A program made the translations under genes and the position numbers. Under the pieces are notes generated by a model. The model was not told where the DNA came from. It saw nothing but the letters and a program-made list of their open reading frames with translations, and did not search any database. Positions 1 through 7,344 of a stretch of 64,000 nt of DNA are shown one piece after another; within the stretch, counting starts at the first letter, position 1; the number at the start of each line of letters is the position of its first letter. This DNA comes from Marinobacter santoriniensis NKSG1. Lineage in GTDB: Bacteria > Pseudomonadota > Gammaproteobacteria > Pseudomonadales > Oleiphilaceae. The DNA lies in the NCBI RefSeq assembly GCF_000347775.1, contig NZ_APAT01000021.1:62001-126000 (forward strand). Reading direction: 5' to 3'.

Positions 1-41
1 GGACGTGCTTGAGCGGGTTTTGGACAGCGCTACCCGATCCC
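1..41 (+). repeat. Right half of a GGA-loop hairpin repeat (copy R0), cut by window edge
   Basis: The first 16 bases match the end of the conserved core of the repeat family described at 3111, starting inside its second GGA loop. The following bases, beginning GTTTTGGACAG, are a right arm resembling that of the copy at 7202-7311 (the first 11 bases are identical, then GCT and CCCG are shared). The left arm and first hairpin must lie upstream of the window, so arm length and perfection cannot be judged. It sits next to the 3' end of the HAD gene and points toward it. Confidence 0.75.
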
Positions 42-55
42 TGCCTACTCCGACT

Positions 56-727
56 CTAGAGGGCTTCCAGAGCAGAGGACAACTCTGAAAGGCTATTAAT
101 AATCGCCGACGGCTGGATGCCCCAGTCTTCAAAAACCTTTCCGGAGTCCCGCTGCACCCAGATGGCGTGAAGTCCTGCCGCCCTTGCCCCGATGACATCC
201 CATGCGTTGCTGGAGACCAGACACAGCGGCTGCTCCCAGGCGCCGGTTGCCCGTCGCGCGTAGGCGTAGACCGCCGGATCCGGTTTGAAGCTTTTGATAT
301 CGTCCACCGAAACCAGGCCATCCAGCTGCGCCAGCAGATTGTTATGGCCCAGAACCTTTTCCAACGCCGGATAGCTGCCGTTGGAAAAAGCGAACAAGGG
401 ATATTTGCCCTTCAGGGTCTGAAGCGCGGGCAACGAGTCATCGAACGCGGGCAGGGCCAGGTAGGCTGCCATCAGCTCCTCCTCCCGCTCGGCGGTCAGA
501 GGCAGCTGCCGGGTTGCCATGGCAAACCGCAACGCCTGGCGGGTGCACACCCCGAAATCCTCATAGGCCTTCATCAAGCCCTTCCGGAACGAGAATTCCA
601 GTTGTTTCTCCCGCCACAGAGCTGCCACGCCAGCCGCGTCTTCACCGGCCTCGGGCCGGAGCAGCTCCGCCATACCCATCGGGTCAACCAGGGTTCCGTA
701 TACATCGAATGCCACATGCAGCGTCAT
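56..727 (-). CDS. Haloacid dehalogenase, type II (HAD superfamily hydrolase)
   Basis: A 223-residue cytoplasmic HAD hydrolase, predicted to remove halide from (S)-2-haloacids through an aspartyl-ester intermediate. Visible motifs are the nucleophile Asp8 in FDVYGTL, Ser115-Asn116 in FSNGS, Lys148 in FKPDP and the SSNAWD block near residues 172-177. The DVYGT and SSNAWD forms are typical of type II haloacid dehalogenases rather than phosphatases. Length is normal for the family. It is transcribed divergently from the alpha/beta hydrolase at 823. The family is clear; the natural substrate is inferred and could be another small 2-substituted acid. Confidence 0.85.
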   Translation of the reverse strand: MTLHVAFDVYGTLVDPMGMAELLRPEAGEDAAGVAALWREKQLEFSFRKGLMKAYEDFGVCTRQALRFAMATRQLPLTAEREEELMAAYLALPAFDDSLPALQTLKGKYPLFAFSNGSYPALEKVLGHNNLLAQLDGLVSVDDIKSFKPDPAVYAYARRATGAWEQPLCLVSSNAWDVIGARAAGLHAIWVQRDSGKVFEDWGIQPSAIINSLSELSSALEAL

Positions 728-822
728 GCCATTGCCTCCCGTTGGGCCGTATCATCTGAACCATCTGTTGCCAGCGTATACTGAGGCACGCCTCATTCGA
801 AAGGATATTCCACGGAACCCCG

Positions 823-2076
823 ATGGCCTCGTTTTTCACCATACCCAACGCAAAGCGGTGGTTTCGCACCATTCTGCTGTTGACCTTACTCAGCTCGACG
901 ACTGCCTGCGCCTCCGATCCATCCCTTTATACGGCCGGCAGTCAGCAGATCGCGGCCGAGCCGGTAACGGACTTCGACAGTTATCGCGATCGCGTCCGCG
1001 CCGTGCTGGAGGCGAACCGGGTTGCCCTCGATGGATTCCCCCGGGAACAGCAGATTGACTGGAATCTGCCTTTCAGGCGAGTCGCCGCCAAGGGCTGTCC
1101 GTCCGGAGAATCCACGGGAATACTCCTGATTCATGGACTGAGCGACTCGCCGTTCGTTTTCCAGGATCTGGCGGACTACCTTTCCGACCGCTGCGTGGAA
1201 GTCCGCACCCTGCTGCTTCAGGGCCATGGCACACGTCCGGGGGACATGATTCGGGCCAGCGCCTCGGTGTGGAGGCAGCAGGTGCGCAATCATTTCCGGG
1301 CACTGGCCGAGTCGGTGGATCGTCCCTTTATCGGAGGTTTCTCGCTGGGTGGCGCCCTGGCGACGGAGTACGCGCTTTCCGGCCAGGACCCGACACCGGC
1401 TGGTCTGGTGGCACTTGCGCCCGCCTGGGAGCTCAATGGTCTTGGAAGTTACCTCTGGCTGGCCCGGGTAGCCGACCTGTTCGGGGACTTTGTGGAAGAA
1501 GAACCGGAACTGAATCCGGTGAAATACGAGTCCCTTGCCTTTAATGCCGGTGCCCAGACCGCCGACGTTCTGAGCGAGACCCAGGACCTTCTGGAGTCCC
1601 GCCAGCACTGGGACCTGCCGCTGTTTCTGGTGGCCACCGAAGCCGATTCAGTCATCAACCTCGACTATCTGGTGCAACAGTTCCGGAATCGCTTTACCCA
1701 TCCTGACAGCCGCATGCTGGTCTTTCGCGATCTCCGCCAACCATGGCCGGAAACCCGTCAGAGCCCGCGCATCGAAAGCCGAAACAGCTTCCTGCCGCAG
1801 TTCAACATCCTGGAGTTCTCCCATCAGTCCCTGGCGATATCGGCCAGCAACGAACTTTACGGTCCGGGCGCACCACTGCAGCGTTGCCTGGAACCGAACC
1901 AGATGTCCGTGGAGACCTGCCGGCAACTGTCACCGGAGGAACTCTGGTTCAGCGCCTGGCATGGCGAGCCCGGCGCCGTTCCCACCAGCCGCCTGACCTG
2001 GAACCCCTGGTTTCCGGACATGGCCGACCAGATCGCGAAGTTCCTGACAACCCTCCGGCCAGCAGACCAGCCATAG
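823..2076 (+). CDS. Alpha/beta-fold hydrolase, exported (putative lipoprotein)
   Basis: A 417-residue serine hydrolase. The N-terminus has basic residues and a hydrophobic stretch (about 15-24) ending at Cys29 in TTACAS, suggesting an exported lipoprotein, although the lipobox is weak. LLIHG (101-105) forms the oxyanion region, the nucleophile elbow GFSLGG places Ser174, an Asp lies in ATEADS and a candidate His in EFSHQS near the C-terminus. The fold resembles monoacylglycerol lipase-like or carboxylesterase proteins; no substrate is evident. A LysR gene follows 33 bp downstream on the same strand and may be co-transcribed. Confidence 0.75.
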   Translation: MASFFTIPNAKRWFRTILLLTLLSSTTACASDPSLYTAGSQQIAAEPVTDFDSYRDRVRAVLEANRVALDGFPREQQIDWNLPFRRVAAKGCPSGESTGILLIHGLSDSPFVFQDLADYLSDRCVEVRTLLLQGHGTRPGDMIRASASVWRQQVRNHFRALAESVDRPFIGGFSLGGALATEYALSGQDPTPAGLVALAPAWELNGLGSYLWLARVADLFGDFVEEEPELNPVKYESLAFNAGAQTADVLSETQDLLESRQHWDLPLFLVATEADSVINLDYLVQQFRNRFTHPDSRMLVFRDLRQPWPETRQSPRIESRNSFLPQFNILEFSHQSLAISASNELYGPGAPLQRCLEPNQMSVETCRQLSPEELWFSAWHGEPGAVPTSRLTWNPWFPDMADQIAKFLTTLRPADQP

Positions 2077-2109
2077 CGGCGCGCCCAGCATCGGGTTACA
2101 CTGCCATTC

Positions 2110-3021
2110 ATGAACCCGATTGATACATTGAACCTCGATTTCCGGGCCCTGAGCACCTTCCTGGCCGTGCTGGATGAAGGCAGCGTCTCGCGGGCGGCGG
2201 TGAAGCTCGGCGTCACCCAGTCCGCCGTGAGTCACACCCTGGAACGCCTGCGACAAACCCTGGGCGACCCCCTGTTCGTGAAATCCGGCCGGGGCATCGT
2301 CCCTACCCGCTACGCCCTGCAGGCAGGCCCCCACATCCGGCAGATACTGGATGACATTCGGTCGTTGTCCGCCGGACCACCGTTCACACCGGCCACCGCC
2401 GAGTTCACGTTTACCATCGCGGCCAACGACTATCAGCGGGACCTGCTGCTACCCGGGCTTTTGACCATTCTGCGGCGGGAAGCACCGGGCATCCGCCTGC
2501 AGGTGGTTCCCTCCGGCATTCCCAGTGCCGAGATGCTCCGTAAGGACGCCTGCGACCTGATCATCTCGCCCCATGCACCCGAGGCCACCGACATCATGCA
2601 ACGTGGCTTGATGGCGGACCGCATGGTGGTTTTCTACGATCCCGACCACCGGGAACCACCCAGGGACCTCCCGGAATACCTGAAGGCGGACCACATCGCC
2701 CTGCTGTTTGCCGCCGGCGAAAAGCCAGCGCTGGAAACCTCTCTGACGGCACGGGGCCTGACGCGCCGGGACGTGGTCACGGTCTCCAACTTCTCGGGCC
2801 TGCCCGAATTCCTTCGGGGCACGAATATGCTGGCCACCGCACCGGAACTCATGGGCAAACATCTGCTCCGGGACTTCGCCTCCGTCCCCCTACCCTTTGA
2901 TTTCAAGCCCTTTACCCTGCTCATGCTCTGGCATCGTCGCAACCAGGACGACCCCGCCCACAAGTGGCTGCGCAACCAGATAAATGCAGTGGCCGCCGCC
3001 ATGAATGCGCTCGACGACTAA
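2110..3021 (+). CDS. LysR-family transcriptional regulator
   Basis: A 303-residue LysR regulator. Residues 8-67 form the winged helix-turn-helix, with the typical run AVKLGVTQSAVSHTLERLR followed by LGDPLFVKSGRG; the rest is the periplasmic-binding-protein-like effector domain. It lies just downstream of the alpha/beta hydrolase on the same strand, so it may regulate that gene or itself. LysR genes are more often divergent from their targets, and the upstream neighbour is too close to leave a large promoter. The effector cannot be predicted. Confidence 0.88.
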   Translation: MNPIDTLNLDFRALSTFLAVLDEGSVSRAAVKLGVTQSAVSHTLERLRQTLGDPLFVKSGRGIVPTRYALQAGPHIRQILDDIRSLSAGPPFTPATAEFTFTIAANDYQRDLLLPGLLTILRREAPGIRLQVVPSGIPSAEMLRKDACDLIISPHAPEATDIMQRGLMADRMVVFYDPDHREPPRDLPEYLKADHIALLFAAGEKPALETSLTARGLTRRDVVTVSNFSGLPEFLRGTNMLATAPELMGKHLLRDFASVPLPFDFKPFTLLMLWHRRNQDDPAHKWLRNQINAVAAAMNALDD

Positions 3022-3110
3022 TCAATTAATTTTGTTCATGTGTTGTATGAACGCCCACGCCGTTATTTTTTGCCGGTTCAGCCCCTAGACTCTGTTCACT
3101 GAAAGTTTAG

Positions 3111-3216
3111 CGGGACAGGGATAGTCGCCCCGGAACTGTGCGGAGCCATGGATGGCGAAGCCCAAGCGTCACAGGGATGTGCTTGAGCGTGTTCCGGGGC
3201 GACTATCCCTGTCCCG
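3111..3216 (+). repeat. GGA-loop hairpin repeat, copy R1
   Basis: Perfect 26-bp inverted arms at 3111-3136 and 3191-3216 flank a 54-nt core. The core contains two small hairpins: GCC-ATGGAT-GGC (loop 3148-3153) and CAC-AGGGAT-GTG (loop 3173-3178). Both loops fit the ANGGAN pattern recognised by CsrA/RsmA. The element ends 20 nt before the preferred start of the Bcr/CflA pump and is in the same orientation as the genes on both sides. Its core matches copies at 4505, 7202 and 33615; its distal arm sequence does not. Confidence 0.9.
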
Positions 3217-3236
3217 TTCCCCCTGATGCAGAAGCG

Positions 3237-4472
3237 ATGACCGGAAAACCAATGCTCACACTGACCAGTATCTGGACAACCATACTGCTCGCCGCTGCCG
3301 TGGCCCTCGGGCCGCTCGCGACGGACATGTATCTGCCGGCGTTGCCACAGATCGGAGCCGATTTCGGCGCCGGGACCGATCAGGTCCAGCTGACGCTGAG
3401 CCTGTACATGGTGGGCTTCGCCATTGCCCAGCTGATCTGTGGCCCGCTGGCCGACCGATTTGGCCGGAAACCGATCATGATCGGGGGCTTTGTACTGTTT
3501 GCAGCTGCGAGCGTCGGCTGTGCCCTGGCCACCAACATCGAGACCCTCCAGTTCTGCCGTTTCCTCCAGGCACTGGGCGGCTCCGCCGGCCCTGTACTGG
3601 GGCGGGCCGCCATCCGGGACATCTATACTCCTCGGGAAGCCTCGAAAATCCTGGCGGTTCTGGCCAGCATCATGGCCGTTGCACCGGCCGTCGCACCCAC
3701 CCTTGGGGGATTGCTGGTATCCGGCCTGGGATGGGCTTCCATTTTTATCGCCCTGGGCGGGTATGCGCTGGTGATGGCCGTGATCGTAGCCTATGGCATT
3801 CCTGAGCCGATGCGGGCGGAATACCGCCAGCCGCTGAAACCGCGCAAGCTGCTGCAGAACTACCGCATCATCGCGACGGACATCAGCTTCCTCGGCTATA
3901 CCCTCACCAACGCCACCATTTTCGGGGCGCTGTTCGCTTTCCTGTCCGGGTCGTCGTTTGTACTGATCGAATTCCTGGGTGTGGCCCCCGAGCACTTCGG
4001 GCTCTACTTCGCCTGCATGGTCGCCGGTTTCATCATCGGCAACCTGGCAGCGGTGCGACTGGGGAACCGGATGATGCCAGACCAGATTCTGGTTCGCGGA
4101 CTGCTCATTGCGGTAACCGGCGGCAGCATCATGGCCTTCCTGGCGTATAACGAAGTCTACAACGTCTGGGCGGTGATTCTTCCCCAGGCACTGTTCATGA
4201 TCGGTACCGGCATGGTGCTTCCCCAGACCATGTCGGGGGCCCTCAGCAACTTCCCCAGGATGGCGGGTTCTGCATCCTCGCTGTTCGGCTTCGTACAGAT
4301 GTCGGTAGCGGCCCTGACCGGCGCCCTGGTCGGACACCTTCATGACGGCACATCCCTCACGATGGCCTCCATCATCGCCATCTGCGCCGTTTTGGCACTG
4401 GCTTGCTACCTCCTGCTGGTCCAGCGTTTTCCCGCCACCGGATTCGAGCCCCAGAGCGCGTCGGGGCGGTAA
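3237..4472 (+). CDS. Bcr/CflA-family multidrug efflux MFS transporter
   Basis: A 411-residue, 12-helix major-facilitator drug:H+ antiporter of the inner membrane. The first helix carries the Bcr/CflA signature (ATDMYLPALPQI) and the helix 2-3 loop carries motif A as GPLADRFGRKP. The reading frame is open upstream into the hairpin repeat, but those extra residues are unlike the family, so ATG 3237 (or ATG 3252) is preferred. No strong Shine-Dalgarno sequence precedes either codon. The substrate cannot be read from sequence; bicyclomycin or sulfonamide export is typical of the family. Confidence 0.88.
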   Translation: MTGKPMLTLTSIWTTILLAAAVALGPLATDMYLPALPQIGADFGAGTDQVQLTLSLYMVGFAIAQLICGPLADRFGRKPIMIGGFVLFAAASVGCALATNIETLQFCRFLQALGGSAGPVLGRAAIRDIYTPREASKILAVLASIMAVAPAVAPTLGGLLVSGLGWASIFIALGGYALVMAVIVAYGIPEPMRAEYRQPLKPRKLLQNYRIIATDISFLGYTLTNATIFGALFAFLSGSSFVLIEFLGVAPEHFGLYFACMVAGFIIGNLAAVRLGNRMMPDQILVRGLLIAVTGGSIMAFLAYNEVYNVWAVILPQALFMIGTGMVLPQTMSGALSNFPRMAGSASSLFGFVQMSVAALTGALVGHLHDGTSLTMASIIAICAVLALACYLLLVQRFPATGFEPQSASGR

Positions 4473-4504
4473 CCCCGTCCAACAACATTCCGCGCTACCC
4501 GTTA

Positions 4505-4622
4505 ATCGTGTGGTGGGGATGCCCCATCCGAAACTGTGCGAAGCCATGGATGGCGGAGCTCAAGCGCCACATGGATGTGCCGCAAGGAGCGTGTTTCGGA
4601 TGGGGCATCCCCACCACACGAT
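4505..4622 (+). repeat. GGA-loop hairpin repeat, copy R2
   Basis: Perfect 30-bp arms at 4505-4534 and 4593-4622 enclose a 58-nt core. Both internal hairpin loops are ATGGAT. The 58-nt core replaces the TT of the 54-nt form with CGCAAG, creating a possible CC-GCAA-GG mini-hairpin; copy R5 shares this variant. It lies between the MFS pump and tpx, in the same orientation as both, 99 nt before the tpx start. Confidence 0.9.
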
Positions 4623-4721
4623 CGCACTCGCCGCCAATGATAATGACAATAAGAGTCATCCAAACTACTCTGATAACAGTATGTTGAATGACCACGAACC
4701 AAAAATTCCGAGGAGCACCGA

Positions 4722-5219
4722 ATGAGCAAAGTCACCCTGGACGGCAACCCCATCGAACTGAGCGGCAAATTTCCCCAGCCGGGCGACAACGCTCCCCCCT
4801 TTACTCTGACCAACAGCGGTCTGGAAGAGGTGAAGCTGGATAACTGGGCCGGCAAACGCAAGATTCTGAACATCATTCCCAGCATCGACACCGGCGTGTG
4901 TGCGGCATCCACCCGCAAGTTCAACGAAAAGGCCGGTAGCCTGGACAACACCGTCGTGCTGGTGGTTTCCGCCGACCTGCCCTTCGCGGCTTCCCGCTTC
5001 TGTGGCGCCGAAGGTATCAAGAACGTTGAAACCCTCTCGACCTTCCGGAACTACAGCTTCCAGCAGGACTATGGCGTCGCGATCCAGGATGGCCCCCTGG
5101 CCGGTCTGTGCGCCCGGGCCGTCGTTGTACTGGACGAGAACAACAAGGTACTGCACAGCCAGCTGGTCGATGAAATCAAGAACGAGCCGGATTACGACTC
5201 CGCGTTGAACGCTCTCTGA
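4722..5219 (+). CDS. tpx: Thiol peroxidase Tpx (atypical 2-Cys peroxiredoxin)
   Basis: A 165-residue cytoplasmic peroxiredoxin that reduces hydrogen and alkyl peroxides with electrons from thioredoxin. The peroxidatic Cys60 is in SIDTGVC and the resolving Cys94 in SRFCGAEG, matching the spacing of E. coli Tpx (61/95). Length is full. A GAGGAG Shine-Dalgarno sequence stands at normal distance from ATG 4722. The upstream region holds hairpin repeat R2, so the leader may be structured. Confidence 0.95.
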   Translation: MSKVTLDGNPIELSGKFPQPGDNAPPFTLTNSGLEEVKLDNWAGKRKILNIIPSIDTGVCAASTRKFNEKAGSLDNTVVLVVSADLPFAASRFCGAEGIKNVETLSTFRNYSFQQDYGVAIQDGPLAGLCARAVVVLDENNKVLHSQLVDEIKNEPDYDSALNAL

Positions 5220-5238
5220 CCCTTCCGTCGCAACCCCT

Positions 5239-5270
5239 CCGGCCACTGCAGATTCCTGTGCAGTGGCCGG
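5239..5270 (+). terminator. Hairpin downstream of tpx, possible terminator
   Basis: Perfect 12-bp arms (CCGGCCACTGCA and its complement) with an 8-nt loop begin 19 bp after the tpx stop. No T-tract follows, so intrinsic termination would be inefficient; it may instead protect the 3' end. Confidence 0.5.
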
Positions 5271-5323
5271 ATTGCGTTATACTCTTGCGCCTTCCACTCA
5301 TCTCCTGATTCTTACAGGCGCCT

Positions 5324-6664
5324 GTGAAACCATTACCGAACCATCAAAGCCTCGGCCGCCAGCTGTATGCCATGACCTGGCCGATGCTGTTCGGCGTGTT
5401 GTCTCTGATGACATTCCAGCTGGCCGACAGTGCGTTCATCGGTCAGCTCGGCCGGGACCCACTCGCCGCCCTGGGCTTTACCCTGCCGATGCAGCAACTG
5501 ATCATCGGCCTGCAGGTGGGCCTGGGCATTGCCACCACCGCCATCATTTCGCGGACGTTGGGCGAAGGGGACGAGCAGCGCTCCCATCGGCTCGGCGGCC
5601 TTGTGATCACCGTTGGCGGCACGCTGGTGCTGGTGTTGTGCCTGAGCCTCTGGCTACTGCAGGGTCGAATCATGGCCGCGCTTGGCGCCGAGGACAGCCT
5701 GCTGCCACTGATCCGGAGCTACTGGGTACCCTGGCTCATTGCTGCCTGGACCGGTGCTTTCCTGTATTTCGGCTACAGCGTGTGCCGCTCGCATGGGGAC
5801 ACGAAACTGCCCGGATACATGATGATGGCGACCAGCCTGCTCAATATCGGGCTGGATTACCTGTACATTTTCATCTTCGACTGGGGATTGCCCGGGGCGG
5901 GGTGGGCAACCGTAACCTCGTTTGCGCTGGGCTGCCTGGTGATTTATCCCGCGTTGTTCAAACGCGGTTGGGCCCGCTTTGATTTCAGCCAGCTGGCCCT
6001 GTTCGACTCCCTCAGACAGCTCAACCGCATCATGGCTCCGGCAATGGTGAGTCAGCTGATGCCACCGCTCTCGGCAATGCTGGCGACCGCCCTGGTCGCC
6101 GGTTTCGGCTCAGCGGCCGTGGCGGCCTGGGGCCTTGGCACGCGGCTGGAATTTTTCTCTATCGTGGTGGTGCTGGCGCTGACCATGTCCATGCCACCGA
6201 TGATCGGACGAATGCTGGGCGCAAATGACATCCCCCAGATCCGCAAACTGGTCCGGATTGCGGTGCGTTTTGTGGTGGTCTGGCAGCTGGCGATCGGGGT
6301 CACCTGGGTTGTGGCCTCCGGACTGGTGTCCGACCTGTTCAGCAGCGATCAGTCTGTTCAGTCGGTACTCGAAGGGTATCTGTTGAGAGTCCCCCTCAGC
6401 TACAGCGGACTCGGGGTCTGCATGCTCATGGTGTCGGTGTGCAACGCCCTCGGACTGGCCATGAGGGCGTTGCTCGTATCCACACTGCGCCTGTTCCTGT
6501 GCTTTCTGCCGGCCTTGTGGATCGGCAGTCAGCTCAACGGCATCTTCGGACTGATGAGTGGTGCGCTGATCGGCAATCTGTTCGCCGGCGCCATGGCCTA
6601 TTCGTTCTACCGCGCCGGCATGCGCCAACTGACGGCGAGTGACCCCGCCTCAGCCAAAGCGTGA
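5324..6664 (+). CDS. MATE-family efflux transporter
   Basis: A 446-residue, 12-helix inner-membrane protein of the MATE (NorM/DinF-like) family, expected to export cationic drugs or metabolites in exchange for Na+ or H+. The early helix reads GVLSLMTFQLADSAFIGQLG, and the two halves show the usual repeat. Start is GTG 5324; ATG codons lie further in but would remove the conserved first residues. Its last 15 bp overlap the convergent thioesterase gene. Substrate unknown. Confidence 0.85.
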   Translation: MKPLPNHQSLGRQLYAMTWPMLFGVLSLMTFQLADSAFIGQLGRDPLAALGFTLPMQQLIIGLQVGLGIATTAIISRTLGEGDEQRSHRLGGLVITVGGTLVLVLCLSLWLLQGRIMAALGAEDSLLPLIRSYWVPWLIAAWTGAFLYFGYSVCRSHGDTKLPGYMMMATSLLNIGLDYLYIFIFDWGLPGAGWATVTSFALGCLVIYPALFKRGWARFDFSQLALFDSLRQLNRIMAPAMVSQLMPPLSAMLATALVAGFGSAAVAAWGLGTRLEFFSIVVVLALTMSMPPMIGRMLGANDIPQIRKLVRIAVRFVVVWQLAIGVTWVVASGLVSDLFSSDQSVQSVLEGYLLRVPLSYSGLGVCMLMVSVCNALGLAMRALLVSTLRLFLCFLPALWIGSQLNGIFGLMSGALIGNLFAGAMAYSFYRAGMRQLTASDPASAKA

Positions 6665-7075
6665 GCGGAACCGTTCCGGGATGGGCACGACTTCCCGGCG
6701 CTGGTAATCGAAGAAGACAAACCCATACTTCGCCAGCGCCACCGGCTGCCCGCCCTCGGCCTTGGTGACGCGAAACACGAAATCACCGCCATATTTGTTG
6801 AAGTCCATCAGCCCGACTTCAAACCGGAGCATCTCCGGGAAGAAGGACTCGGACTGATACATGGTCGCCAGATCAGTAACGATGATGCCAACGTCCTTGT
6901 TACCGGTCTCCTCCACCCCATACTTCACCATGAACTGCGCCCGGGCCTCCGAGAGCATGGAAATGAGGGCATCGTTGCCCAGGTGATTCGCGCCATTGAT
7001 GTCGGTAATACGGACCGGCATCAGGGTTTCATAAACAAAGACGTCATCGGGAAAGGACAGTTTGATTCGGGCCAC
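6650..7075 (-). CDS. Hot-dog fold acyl-CoA thioesterase
   Basis: A 141-residue thioesterase of the 4-hydroxybenzoyl-CoA thioesterase/YbgC type. It shows the family pattern of an early beta strand, then VRITDINGANHLGNDALISMLSEAR, where the Asp and following helix form the active-site region, and a central strand with VTDLATMY. It would hydrolyse an acyl-CoA in the cytoplasm; chain length is unknown. Length is normal. The 3' end overlaps the MATE gene by 15 bp in convergent orientation. Confidence 0.8.
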   Translation of the reverse strand: MARIKLSFPDDVFVYETLMPVRITDINGANHLGNDALISMLSEARAQFMVKYGVEETGNKDVGIIVTDLATMYQSESFFPEMLRFEVGLMDFNKYGGDFVFRVTKAEGGQPVALAKYGFVFFDYQRREVVPIPERFRSRFG

Positions 7076-7201
7076 GGTCGGATACCTGCGTGTGTTCGGA
7101 TGTCTGATGGCGACGCATCATACGCTTCTACCCCGCACTGTTCACCCGGTAAGAAATTCGGTTATCTTGCTCAGGATCCCGGCGCTTTCAGCTTCGGTGC
7201 A

Positions 7202-7311
7202 GTGGCCAACGGCAAGCCCTGTCCAAAACCCGCTCAAGCACGTCCATGTGGCGCTTGAGCTCCGCCATCCATGGCTCCGCACAGTTTTGGACAGGGCTTC
7301 CCGTTGACCAC
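7202..7311 (-). repeat. GGA-loop hairpin repeat, copy R3 (reverse orientation)
   Basis: Arms of about 27 bp (roughly 7202-7229 and 7284-7311), with the inner 16 bp perfectly complementary and then one mismatch and one G-U pair, enclose a 54-nt core. Read on the minus strand, the core has loops ATGGAT and ATGGAC. A second-hairpin extension pairs CTCAAG with CTTGAG. It lies between the divergent thioesterase and NUDIX-MBL genes and points into the thioesterase leader. Its arm partly matches R0 at the window edge. Confidence 0.88.
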
Positions 7312-7344
7312 CTCCGATTGTCGAGGCGCACCTACAACAAACTC

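Noticed and set aside
3138..3236. N-terminal extension of the Bcr/CflA pump into hairpin repeat R1.
   Set aside because: The repeat core happens to be open in this frame; family similarity begins after ATG 3237.
7246..7344. N-terminal extension of the NUDIX-MBL gene into repeat R3.
   Set aside because: The residues come from the repeat core and are not similar to NUDIX proteins.
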